17,057 nucleotides of DNA from Bacillota bacterium (GTDB taxonomy: Bacteria; Bacillota; Clostridia; Lachnospirales; Lachnospiraceae): assembly GCA_022717655.1 (NCBI GenBank), contig JAIIAN010000047.1, forward strand, positions 1-17,057. The letters are read 5' to 3'. A program made the position numbers and the translations under genes. Each line of letters begins with the position of its first letter. The stretch's first letter is position 1. Below, piece after piece: positions 7,317 to 14,598 of the stretch. The notes beneath the pieces were generated by a model, which was not told the origin of the DNA, ran no database searches, and saw nothing but the letters and a program-made list of their open reading frames with translations.

Positions 7317-7929
7317 ACGTTTTTTAATGATAACAGGCAAGGTGCTCTTAGCGCCTTTCCTGTTTTGTTTATTTTGGATTTCAAGAATCTTTGAATTATT
7401 TTTAAAGATTTCAAGACCGATTGTTACGATTCTATGTGCAATCGGTTCAGTAGGAATTACAATCGGGGCAATCATCCATATTTTTTTCTATCTTCAGGGA
7501 AGAGGAATCAGTGTATGGGGGATTGTCCTTTCGGTGTTTTTTGCAGCAGCCCTGATGGTTGTGCCGGCAGCAGGTGTTGGAGTGGTAATCGTAGTATTAG
7601 AAGGAATCTGTAATGGGATTTACCGGATGTACCGCCCTGCGATGGAGAAGATGAATCTGGAAGAAGAGAAAAAGGATTATCATCTGGCGGAATGTGAATG
7701 GGATGAAAAGACACCGGAAGCTCCCTGGAAAAATAAAGAAGAATGTGAACGAAAGATTCATTATTTTAAAGGGGTAAAAGACAAGGAAGAACTGGAAAAA
7801 CGGCTTTCCGGACTCTTACGGATTTATCGACCAGAGAAAGAATTTGCCGAAGATGCACTGACACGAAGCATTTTGGATGAATTTGAATATTTAAAAGGCA
7901 GACTTCCGGATAAGGCGAAAGATGTATGA
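7312..7929 (+). CDS. Membrane protein of unknown function with a J-domain-like tail
   Basis: No family is firmly recognised. With a start at 7312 the product has 205 residues. Three hydrophobic segments lie at about 10-30, 35-59 and 67-95, and their arrangement loosely recalls small CD1845-type membrane proteins. A charged cytoplasmic part follows. Its last 50 or so residues (YFKGVKDKEELEKRL, then LLRIYRPEKE, then LDEFEYLKGRL) resemble a J domain in which HPD has become R173-P174-E175. The start is unclear. AAGGAGG at 7297-7303 sits eight bases before an ATT (7312) that overlaps the hisI stop, while the first ATG (7327) is 23 bases away. Coupling to hisI is likely. Alternatives are the ATG at 7327 or a GTG at 7243 inside hisI, which has no ribosome site. 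Confidence 0.6.
   Translation: MRRFLMITGKVLLAPFLFCLFWISRIFELFLKISRPIVTILCAIGSVGITIGAIIHIFFYLQGRGISVWGIVLSVFFAAALMVVPAAGVGVVIVVLEGICNGIYRMYRPAMEKMNLEEEKKDYHLAECEWDEKTPEAPWKNKEECERKIHYFKGVKDKEELEKRLSGLLRIYRPEKEFAEDALTRSILDEFEYLKGRLPDKAKDV
7332..7370 (+). terminator. Terminator-like hairpin inside the 5' end of the membrane gene
   Basis: AACAGG (7332-7337) pairs with CCTGTT (7359-7364). An inner stem AGGTGC (7340-7345) pairs with GCGCCT (7351-7356), with one G-U pair and the loop TCTTA. TTGTTTATTTT follows. It lies just after hisI and could reduce read-through into the downstream gene. It is interrupted by a CA/TT internal loop and its T tract is imperfect, so efficiency is uncertain. Confidence 0.4.
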
Positions 7930-7971
7930 TGAAAAATGCAAAAACCGCCCGAAGAAATCCTGTCCGAGAAG

Positions 7972-7999
7972 TTGACAAGACCTTGAAAAGCGATATAAT
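7972..7999 (+). promoter_or_regulatory. Promoter of pduL
   Basis: TTGACA (7972-7977), a 16-bp spacer and TATAAT (7994-7999) match both consensus hexamers exactly. The predicted start is near 8006, giving a leader of about 42 bases. Confidence 0.85.
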
Positions 8000-8047
8000 A
8001 AAAGAATAAAGAATGTTTAAAATTCAATTATTGTGGAGGAATTTAAA

Positions 8048-8617
8048 ATGAAAGTATTAGTTGAAACATCTGCAAGACACGTACATTTATCACAGGAACA
8101 TCTGGAAATCCTTTTCGGAAAAGGTCATGAGCTGACAGTGAAAAAAATGCTGAGCCAGCCGGGACAGTTCGCATGTGAAGAAAAAGTACAGGTAATCGGA
8201 CCGAAGAGTTCTTTAAAAATGTCTGTATTAGGACCTGTAAGAAAAGATACACAGGTTGAAGTATCTTTAACAGATGCAAGAGCAATCGGTGTTACAGCTC
8301 CAATTCGTGAATCCGGTGATATCGCTGGTTCAGGTGCCTGTAAGTTAGTAGGTCCTGCTGGTGAAGTAGAACTGACAGAAGGTGTTATCGCTGCAAAACG
8401 TCACGTACATATGACTCCAGAAGATGCAGAAGCAGCAGGAGTAAAAGATAAAGACATCGTAAAACTGGACATCCAGTCTCCAAACGGACGTTCTTTAACA
8501 TTCGGTGATGTTGTTGTTCGTGTAAGCGCAAGCTATGCAACAGCTGCACATATCGATACAGATGAAGCAAATGCTCTTTGCCCAGGTAAAGAATGCTACG
8601 GCGAAATGATTAAATAA
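8048..8617 (+). CDS. pduL: PduL-type phosphate acyltransferase (phosphotransacetylase)
   Basis: Transfers acyl groups between CoA and phosphate (acetyl- or propionyl-phosphate). It is a family unrelated to Pta. The start at 8048 has GGAGGA (8035-8040) well placed. A GTG at 8033 would add five residues but overlaps that ribosome site. The 189 residues hold two PduL half-domains. The zinc/active-site histidines are visible: His11 and His13 in ARHVHLS, His119 and His121 in KRHVHMTPEDA, and His168 in AAHIDTDEAN. The protein begins directly in the catalytic domain, so the N-terminal encapsulation peptide of microcompartment PduL is missing. With no shell genes nearby, it is probably a cytosolic enzyme partnering acetate kinase. 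It is monocistronic, with a consensus promoter and strong terminator, which suggests high expression. Confidence 0.92.
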   Translation: MKVLVETSARHVHLSQEHLEILFGKGHELTVKKMLSQPGQFACEEKVQVIGPKSSLKMSVLGPVRKDTQVEVSLTDARAIGVTAPIRESGDIAGSGACKLVGPAGEVELTEGVIAAKRHVHMTPEDAEAAGVKDKDIVKLDIQSPNGRSLTFGDVVVRVSASYATAAHIDTDEANALCPGKECYGEMIK

Positions 8618-8634
8618 TTTAAGAAATCTAATAG

Positions 8635-8676
8635 AAAGCCTCATAAATGAGAATACTCATTTATGAGGCTTTTTTG
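8635..8676 (+). terminator. Intrinsic terminator of pduL
   Basis: A perfect 17-bp stem (8635-8651 with 8656-8672), loop AATA, then a T run to 8675. The A run on the 5' side means it could work on both strands, but no minus-strand gene ends here. Confidence 0.93.
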
Positions 8677-8728
8677 CGTTGATTTTAGCAAATATAATCA
8701 TAAAACATTATACTTGTGCAAAATACAC

Positions 8729-8742
8729 CAAAAACGTTTATG
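8729..8742. promoter_or_regulatory. Possible cre (catabolite control) site of the fru operon
   Basis: CAAAAACGTTTATG has an AAACGTTT core like the CcpA cre consensus, but its outer bases do not match well. It lies about 32 bases upstream of the -35 box, so it would be an upstream rather than a blocking site. This is a weak call. Confidence 0.25.
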
Positions 8743-8764
8743 ATTTTCGTATATTAATAATGGC

Positions 8765-8794
8765 TGATTTTGATTGATTTTGAATGGAAATGAT
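8765..8794. promoter_or_regulatory. Three 10-bp phased repeats, probable FruR operator
   Basis: TGATTTTGAT (8765-8774), TGATTTTGAA (8775-8784) and a degenerate TGGAAATGAT (8785-8794) stand in tandem at one helical turn, covering the -35 box and spacer. DeoR-family sugar repressors commonly bind tandem or repeated half-sites, and the operon's last gene encodes one. Binding here would block RNA polymerase. Confidence 0.5.
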
Positions 8795-8802
8795 TGTATA
8801 AT
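8774..8802 (+). promoter_or_regulatory. Promoter of the fru operon
   Basis: TTGATT (8774-8779), a 17-bp spacer and TATAAT (8797-8802). The -35 lies inside the phased repeats. The predicted start is near 8809, about 46 bases before fruK. Confidence 0.75.
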
Positions 8803-8854
8803 ACAGTCATAGCAAGAGAGAACAAGAAAGAAAAAACAGAGCAGGAGGGAAAAT

Positions 8855-9781
8855 ATGATTTACACAGTTACATTTAATCCATCCCTTGACTATATTGTTT
8901 CTGTGAATGGGTTTGAACTTGGAAAAACGAATCGTACCGATTCCGAACTCTTATTACCGGGAGGAAAAGGAATCAACGTTTCAATTGTTTTGAAAAATCT
9001 GGGAATCGATAATACAGCACTTGGATTTATGGCAGGATTTACAGGAGAAGAGATTCAGCGCAGAGTCGAAGAGATTGGCGTAAAGGCAGATTTCATTTCA
9101 ATTGAAGATGGAATTTCAAGAATCAACCTGAAGTTAAAAAACATTGAAGGAACAGAAATTAATGGTCAAGGACCAAAAATCAGCAAAGAAAAACGAGAAG
9201 AACTGCTTCAGATACTAGACAAATTAAAAGAAGGCGATGTGCTGGTTTTAGCAGGAAGCATCCCATCCAGTTTACCGGATGATATTTACAAAAACATCAT
9301 GAAGCGTCTGGAGAAGAAAAACATTCTGATTGCAGTGGACGCTACAAAAGATTTACTTTTAAATGTCTTAGAACATCATCCATTTTTGATTAAACCAAAC
9401 AATCATGAGCTTGGAGAAATCTTTGGAGTGGAATTAAAGACGAGAGAATCCGTCATTCCTTATGCGAAGAAACTTCAGGAAAAAGGAGCAAGAAATGTTC
9501 TGATTTCTATGGCAGGAGAGGGTGCAGCCCTCGTTGCAGAAGACGGAAGTATTTATCTTGCCGAAGCACCAAAGGGAACACTGGTAAACGGTGTCGGCGC
9601 AGGAGATTCGATGGTGGCAGGGTTTCTTGCAGGCTGGCTTGAAAAACACGATTACAGACATGCATTCCATACAGGAATCGCAGCCGGAAGTGCAAGTGCA
9701 TTTTCCGAATATCTGGCAAGCAGGGAAGAGATTCAGGCTGTTTATGAGCAGGTAACATCAAAAGAATATAAAGAACAATAA
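8855..9781 (+). CDS. fruK: 1-Phosphofructokinase
   Basis: A PfkB/ribokinase-family kinase of 308 residues. It phosphorylates fructose-1-phosphate, the product of FruA, to fructose-1,6-bisphosphate with ATP. The N-terminal MIYTVTFNPSLDYIV and the LLPGGKGINVS motif (residues 33-43) are typical of FruK/LacC. NGVGAGDSMVAGF carries the catalytic base Asp251 and the anion hole. AGGAGGG stands at 8842-8848. It is the first gene of the fru operon, 24 bases before fruA. A tagatose-6-phosphate kinase (LacC) would look similar, but the neighbouring fructose permease settles fructose-1-phosphate as substrate. Confidence 0.93.
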   Translation: MIYTVTFNPSLDYIVSVNGFELGKTNRTDSELLLPGGKGINVSIVLKNLGIDNTALGFMAGFTGEEIQRRVEEIGVKADFISIEDGISRINLKLKNIEGTEINGQGPKISKEKREELLQILDKLKEGDVLVLAGSIPSSLPDDIYKNIMKRLEKKNILIAVDATKDLLLNVLEHHPFLIKPNNHELGEIFGVELKTRESVIPYAKKLQEKGARNVLISMAGEGAALVAEDGSIYLAEAPKGTLVNGVGAGDSMVAGFLAGWLEKHDYRHAFHTGIAAGSASAFSEYLASREEIQAVYEQVTSKEYKEQ

Positions 9782-9805
9782 GGAAAGAGAGGGAGAAGTA
9801 AAGAA

Positions 9806-11719
9806 ATGAGAATTACAGATTTACTCGATGCAAGAAGTATTTCGCTTGACTGTTCGCCAAAGACGAAACAAGAGGCATTGGATACAGCAGTTGCCCTCAT
9901 GGTAAAGAGCGGAAAAATTAATGACGAAGAAGCTTACAGACGTCAGGTTTATGCAAGAGAAGAAGAAAGTACAACAGGAATCGGAGAAGGAATTGCAATT
10001 CCTCACGGAAAATGTGATGCGGTAACAAAACCTGGTCTTGCAGCAATGGTAATCAAAGATGGTGTTGATTTTGATGCATTAGACGGAGAGCCGGTTACCC
10101 TGCTGTTTCTGATTGCAGCGCCAAATACAAAAGATAATGTACATCTGGATGTATTAAGTAAGTTATCTGTACTTATGATGGATGAAGATTTCTCAAACGG
10201 ACTGAGAAATGCAAAAAGCGTAGAAGAATTTTTGGAAATCATTGATAAAGCTGATGATGAAAAACCAGACATTGATGAACGTCTTGAAGATACAGGAGCA
10301 AAAGAAGATTCCAAAGCAAAAATTCTTGCAGTTACTTCTTGTCCGACCGGTATTGCTCATACTTACATGGCAGCAGAGGGACTTGAAAAAGCAGCAAAAG
10401 CCAAAGGATGCTTCATTAAAGTAGAAACCAGAGGTTCCGGCGGAGCAAAAAACGTGCTGACAGCAGCAGAAATTGAAGCAGCAGACTGTATTATCATTGC
10501 AGCTGATGCACAGGTTCCGATGGACCGTTTCGATGGAAAAAAATTAATTGAATGTCAGGTATCTGACGGAATCAGCAAAGCAGACCAGCTCGTTGAACGT
10601 GCAATAGCAGGAGATGCACCGATTTATCAGGCAAAGGGTGCAGTACAAAAATCCAGCCAGTCAAAGGGAAGCGGAGGAGTTGGACATCAGATTTATACAC
10701 AGCTGATGAACGGTGTTTCCCACATGCTTCCATTCGTAGTCGGTGGTGGTATCTTAATCGCACTTGCATTCTTAATTGATGGTTTAAGTGTAGATATGAA
10801 TTCCCTTCCGGTTGACCAGAGAGCAAACTTTGGTACAATCACTCCGGTTGCAGCGATGCTTAAAGGAATCGGTGGTACAGCATTCGCATTCATGCTGCCG
10901 GTACTTGCAGGATTTATCGCAATGGCAATCGGTGACAGACCGGCACTTGCAGTTGGTTTTGTCGGTGGTATGATTGCTTCTCAGGGAAAATCCGGTTTCC
11001 TTGGTGCTTTAGTAGCAGGTTTTGCAGCAGGATATATCATTGTATTACTTAGAAAATTATGTGACAAACTTCCACAGGCGATTGAGAAAATTGCACCGGT
11101 TCTGATTTATCCGGTAGTCGGAATTCTGGTTATGGGATTATTAATGAACTTCGCAGTAGAACCGATTATGGGGGCAATCAATACTGCATTAAATAACGGT
11201 TTGACAAGCATGGGCGGTTCTAGTAAGATTATTTTAGGGTTTATCTTAGGCGGCATGATGGCAATTGATATGGGTGGTCCATTTAATAAAGCTTCTTATG
11301 TATTTGGTACTGCCGCAATTGCTTCCGGTAACTACGATGTCATGGCAGCAGTTATGATTGGAGGTATGACTCCTCCATGTGCAATCGCACTTGCAACTTT
11401 ATTATTTAAAAACAAATTTACAAAAGAACAGAGAGAAGCAGGTCCTACAAACTTTATCATGGGACTGGCATTCATCACAGAAGGTGCAATTCCATTTGCA
11501 GCATCTGACCCGCTTCATGTACTTCCGGCATGTGTGATTGGCTCCGGAATCGCAGGTTCTTTAAGTATGTTATTCAACTGTACCTTAATGGCACCACACG
11601 GTGGAATCTTCGTATTCCCTGTAGTTGGAAATCCATGGATGTATCTGGCGGCACTGGTAGTTGGAACAGTTGTTTCTACTGTACTGCTTGGAATTTTAAA
11701 GAAAAAAGTAGAAGAATAA
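9806..11719 (+). CDS. fruA: Fructose PTS permease EIIABC
   Basis: A 637-residue fused PTS transporter that imports fructose and phosphorylates it at C1. The order is IIA (about 1-150), a charged linker (150-172), IIB (about 173-272) and IIC (about 293-637). The IIA phosphorylation site is His67 in GIAIPHGKCD. The IIB site is Cys179 in VTSCPTGIAHTYMAAEGLEKA, the fructose-specific IIB signature. IIC has about nine or ten hydrophobic segments, with landmarks at GVSHMLPFVVGGG, DMGGPFNKAS and TEGAIPFAASDP. An A-rich 69-base gap with AAAAGGAG precedes ptsH. Mannose specificity is possible for this family, but fruK and fruR support fructose. Confidence 0.95.
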   Translation: MRITDLLDARSISLDCSPKTKQEALDTAVALMVKSGKINDEEAYRRQVYAREEESTTGIGEGIAIPHGKCDAVTKPGLAAMVIKDGVDFDALDGEPVTLLFLIAAPNTKDNVHLDVLSKLSVLMMDEDFSNGLRNAKSVEEFLEIIDKADDEKPDIDERLEDTGAKEDSKAKILAVTSCPTGIAHTYMAAEGLEKAAKAKGCFIKVETRGSGGAKNVLTAAEIEAADCIIIAADAQVPMDRFDGKKLIECQVSDGISKADQLVERAIAGDAPIYQAKGAVQKSSQSKGSGGVGHQIYTQLMNGVSHMLPFVVGGGILIALAFLIDGLSVDMNSLPVDQRANFGTITPVAAMLKGIGGTAFAFMLPVLAGFIAMAIGDRPALAVGFVGGMIASQGKSGFLGALVAGFAAGYIIVLLRKLCDKLPQAIEKIAPVLIYPVVGILVMGLLMNFAVEPIMGAINTALNNGLTSMGGSSKIILGFILGGMMAIDMGGPFNKASYVFGTAAIASGNYDVMAAVMIGGMTPPCAIALATLLFKNKFTKEQREAGPTNFIMGLAFITEGAIPFAASDPLHVLPACVIGSGIAGSLSMLFNCTLMAPHGGIFVFPVVGNPWMYLAALVVGTVVSTVLLGILKKKVEE

Positions 11720-11788
11720 GAAAACAATTAAAATTAAGAAAATACAAAACAAGAAAATAAAATTAAAACAAGAAAAGGAGAATTTACC

Positions 11789-12046
11789 ATGAAAGAATTT
11801 AAGTACACAATCACAGACCCAGAAGGAATTCACGCTCGTCCGGCAGGAGAACTTGTAAAAGCAGCAAAAGAATTTGCAAGCACAATTAAATTAAACAAAG
11901 ACGGAAAAGCAGGAGACTGCAAACGTATCTTCGGAATTATGGGACTCGCTGTAAAACAGGGAAATGAAGTTACCTTTACTTTTGAAGGAGAAGACGAGGA
12001 CGCAGCTTACGAAGCAATCAGCACATTCGTAAAAGAAAACCTGTAA
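11789..12046 (+). CDS. ptsH: HPr phosphocarrier protein with Arg at position 46
   Basis: An 85-residue PTS phosphocarrier. His15 in GIHARPAG accepts phosphate from EI and passes it to EIIA. In Bacillus HPr the regulatory serine, phosphorylated by HPr kinase to form the CcpA co-repressor, is Ser46 in LKSIMGVMSL. Here the same stretch reads CKRIFGIMGL, so position 46 is Arg and there is no serine nearby. The protein should therefore be active in phosphotransfer but unable to take part in the HPr(Ser-P)-CcpA or inducer-exclusion pathways. It may be a fructose-dedicated HPr, with another regulated HPr elsewhere in the genome, or the change may be usual in this clade. AAAAGGAG at 11773-11780 is the ribosome site. 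Confidence 0.92.
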   Translation: MKEFKYTITDPEGIHARPAGELVKAAKEFASTIKLNKDGKAGDCKRIFGIMGLAVKQGNEVTFTFEGEDEDAAYEAISTFVKENL

Positions 12047-12073
12047 TAAAAAAGCAGAACATGAAATAAAGCC

Positions 12074-12105
12074 GGGGTCAAATTAGTTTTGACCCCTGTT
12101 TTTTT
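12074..12105 (+). terminator. Terminator-like hairpin between ptsH and ptsI
   Basis: GGGGTCAAA (12074-12082) pairs perfectly with TTTGACCCC (12088-12096) across loop TTAGT. TG and seven Ts follow. No new promoter is visible between it and ptsI, so it probably acts as a leaky terminator, making less EI than HPr. Confidence 0.8.
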
Positions 12106-12129
12106 AAAGAGAGAAAGGGGAAGTTATCG

Positions 12130-13794
12130 ATGCAGATTTATAGTGGAAAAAGTGTATTTAGTGGAATTGCAATCGGAAAAATCTGTGTGTATCAGAAAAG
12201 TGAACAGCAGGTAAAACGTGTGCGTACAGAGGACAGTGAAAAAGAGTGGGCACGTTATAACGAAGCAAAAGAGAAGGCATTAGACCAGCTTCGTGGTTTA
12301 TATGAAAAAGCATTAAAAGAAGTCGGTGAAGCAAATGCTGCTATCTTTGAAGTACATCAGATGATGCTTGAAGATGATGATTATAATGAGTCCATTGAAA
12401 ATATTATCCGCACTCAGAAAGTCAATGCCGAATATGCGGTTGCAGCGACAAGCGATAATTTTTCTACCATGTTTTCTTCTATGGATGATGACTACATGAA
12501 AGAACGTGCTGCAGACGTAAGAGATATTTCTGAGAGAATCCTTTCCCTGCTTGCAGGTGGAGAAAAAGGTAAAGTAATGACTGACGAACCGGTAATTATT
12601 GTGGCGGATGACCTTGCGCCATCAGAAACGGTACAGTTAGAGAAAGATAAAGTGCTTTCATTTGTAACCGTGCATGGTTCGGTCAATTCTCATACCGCAA
12701 TTCTTGCAAGAACCATGGCAATTCCGGCTTTAATTGGAACGGAGATGCCTCTGGATGAACGTGTGGATGGAAAATTTGCGGTAGTGGACGGAGTAAATGG
12801 AAAAATCTATGTAGAGCCGGATGAAGAAACGCTTGCTAAGTTAAAAGAACGTCAGAAAAAAGAATTAGAAAAGAAAGAACTGCTCTTACAGTTAAAAGGA
12901 AAAGAAAATATTACTCTTGATGGAAAGAAAATCATGCTGTATGCTAATATTGGAAACATAAAAGATTTAGCAACTGTCGTACAGAATGATGCAGGAGGAA
13001 TCGGACTTTTCAGAAGTGAATTTATTTATCTGGAAAAAGAAGATTATCCGACTGAAGAAGAACAGTTTAAGATTTATAAGACTGCAGTTGAGACAATGGC
13101 AGGAAAACGTGTGATTATCCGTACGTTAGATATCGGTGCGGATAAACAGTGTGATTATTTCAAAATGGAAAAGGAAGAAAATCCGGCACTGGGATATCGT
13201 GCAATCCGTATCTGCCTGACCCAGACCGAAATTTTCAAGACACAGCTTCGTGCACTGTTTCGTGCAAGTGCTTATGGAAATCTTGCAATTATGTACCCGA
13301 TGATTACAAGTCTTTGGGAAGTAAAACGAATCAAAGAAATCGTAGAAGAAGTAAAAGCAGAATTAACAGCAGAAGAGATTGAATTTGGAAATCCACAGCA
13401 GGGAATTATGATTGAGACACCGGCAGCCGTTATGGTGAGCGGGGAACTTGCAAAAGAAGTCGATTTCTTTAGTATTGGAACAAACGATTTGACACAGTAT
13501 ACACTTGCAATTGACCGTCAGAATCCAAAACTGGATCTGTTTTATAATGCACATCATCCAGCCGTACTTTCTATGATTAAGATGACTGTAGAAAATGCAC
13601 ACAAAGCAGGAATCTGGGCAGGAATCTGTGGAGAACTTGGAGCAGATACCTCTTTGACAAAAGATTTTCTGGCTATGGGTGTAGATGAACTGTCTGTATC
13701 ACCGGGAAGCATCCTTCCGATTCGCAAAATCATTCTTGAGACAAATGTTGAAGAATATAAGAGAGGAAATTATGCTGACGGAGAAACGTTATGA
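12130..13794 (+). CDS. ptsI: PTS enzyme I (phosphoenolpyruvate-protein phosphotransferase)
   Basis: Takes phosphate from PEP and passes it to HPr; cytoplasmic. The 554 residues give normal domain order. An N-terminal HPr-binding helical part and phospho-His domain (to about 225) carry the active His188 in SVNSHTAILART. A PEP-binding barrel follows, with GGIGLFRSEF, RTLDIGADK, IMIETPAAV and Cys500 in GICGELGAD. GAAAGGGGAAG at 12112-12122 precedes the start, although the terminator-like hairpin lies just upstream. EI is usually encoded with HPr in a general pts operon; here both are inside the fructose operon. It overlaps fruR by 23 bases. Confidence 0.95.
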   Translation: MQIYSGKSVFSGIAIGKICVYQKSEQQVKRVRTEDSEKEWARYNEAKEKALDQLRGLYEKALKEVGEANAAIFEVHQMMLEDDDYNESIENIIRTQKVNAEYAVAATSDNFSTMFSSMDDDYMKERAADVRDISERILSLLAGGEKGKVMTDEPVIIVADDLAPSETVQLEKDKVLSFVTVHGSVNSHTAILARTMAIPALIGTEMPLDERVDGKFAVVDGVNGKIYVEPDEETLAKLKERQKKELEKKELLLQLKGKENITLDGKKIMLYANIGNIKDLATVVQNDAGGIGLFRSEFIYLEKEDYPTEEEQFKIYKTAVETMAGKRVIIRTLDIGADKQCDYFKMEKEENPALGYRAIRICLTQTEIFKTQLRALFRASAYGNLAIMYPMITSLWEVKRIKEIVEEVKAELTAEEIEFGNPQQGIMIETPAAVMVSGELAKEVDFFSIGTNDLTQYTLAIDRQNPKLDLFYNAHHPAVLSMIKMTVENAHKAGIWAGICGELGADTSLTKDFLAMGVDELSVSPGSILPIRKIILETNVEEYKRGNYADGETL

Positions 13795-14515
13795 AGTAAT
13801 ACTGAAATGTCTGAATGAGAAAAACAGTGTTACCGTTACAGAATTAAAAGAATTATTTGGAATTTCAGAATCAACAATAAGAAGGGATTTAACTGCACTG
13901 GATAAAGCCGGAAAACTGGTAAAAGTATTCGGGGGAGCAGTTGCAGTGGATTCCGGATTTACAACTGTTGAACCCTCTGTGGCTCAGAAAGCGGGTGTAA
14001 ATAAAGAAGAAAAAAGTCGGATTGCGCAGTATGCGGCATCCTTGATTTCGCCCAATGAGTTTGTTTATTTAGATGCCGGAACAACAACCGGACGAATGAT
14101 TGAATACATCACAGAAAAGAGCGCAGTGTTTGTGACCAATGCAGTCAGTCATGCACAGCGTCTGGCAGCAGAGGGATTCAAGGTGCATCTGATTGGCGGA
14201 GAGTTAAAAGGGACAACCGAAGCTGTGGTAGGGAATCAGGCAATCTTAAATATTCAGAGACTGCATTTTTCCAAAGCCTTTTTCGGCGTAAATGGAATCA
14301 GCTTAAGGGCAGGATTCAGTACTCCGGATTACAGTGAAGCGATGGTAAAACAGACCGCATTGCATCAGGCGAGAATCGCTTATGTGCTTGCAGATTACTC
14401 AAAATTTGGAAATGTCAGTTCCGTGACCTTTGCAGACTTAGAAGAAGCGGATGTGTTGACTGACAGAAAACCACCGGAAAGCTTTTCCGGATGTAAAAAT
14501 ATTCTGGTTGTGTAA
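13772..14515 (+). CDS. fruR: DeoR-family transcriptional regulator, probable fructose repressor
   Basis: A 247-residue DeoR/GlpR-family repressor. The start at 13772 has GAGAGGAAAT upstream and gives the standard N-terminus MLTEKRYEVIL. A longer open frame to 13685 runs inside ptsI and has no family match. The helix-turn-helix (residues 21-42) holds VTVTELKELFGISESTIRRDL, and the sugar-phosphate-binding part begins near DAGTTTGRM. By position, as the last gene of the fru operon, it should repress the operon until fructose-1-phosphate accumulates, acting at the repeats at 8765-8794. Its overlap with ptsI means regulator and regulated genes share one transcript, so autoregulation is expected. 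Confidence 0.9.
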   Translation: MLTEKRYEVILKCLNEKNSVTVTELKELFGISESTIRRDLTALDKAGKLVKVFGGAVAVDSGFTTVEPSVAQKAGVNKEEKSRIAQYAASLISPNEFVYLDAGTTTGRMIEYITEKSAVFVTNAVSHAQRLAAEGFKVHLIGGELKGTTEAVVGNQAILNIQRLHFSKAFFGVNGISLRAGFSTPDYSEAMVKQTALHQARIAYVLADYSKFGNVSSVTFADLEEADVLTDRKPPESFSGCKNILVV

Positions 14516-14521
14516 ATTTAC

Positions 14522-14556
14522 GTTGTTTTTACAACCCAAATCAGTTATTATATTAA
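14522..14556 (+). promoter_or_regulatory. Probable promoter of the MarR gene with an overlapping palindrome
   Basis: TTTACA (14528-14533), 17 bp and TATTAA (14551-14556) form a moderate promoter. TATATT at 14549 with a 15-bp spacer is an alternative. GTTGT-TTTT-ACAAC (14522-14535) overlaps the -35 box and may be an operator. A typical FabT operator is not seen. Confidence 0.4.
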
Positions 14557-14598
14557 GTAGAGAAATTAATTAAGAAAAAGATTTGGGGGTGGTAAAAA

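Noticed and set aside
8048..8617. Microcompartment (pdu/eut) locus
   Set aside because: No shell, dehydratase or aldehyde dehydrogenase gene is nearby and the encapsulation peptide is absent.
13685..13771. N-terminal extension of FruR
   Set aside because: It lies inside the ptsI coding end. The DeoR family start is at 13772 with a good ribosome site.
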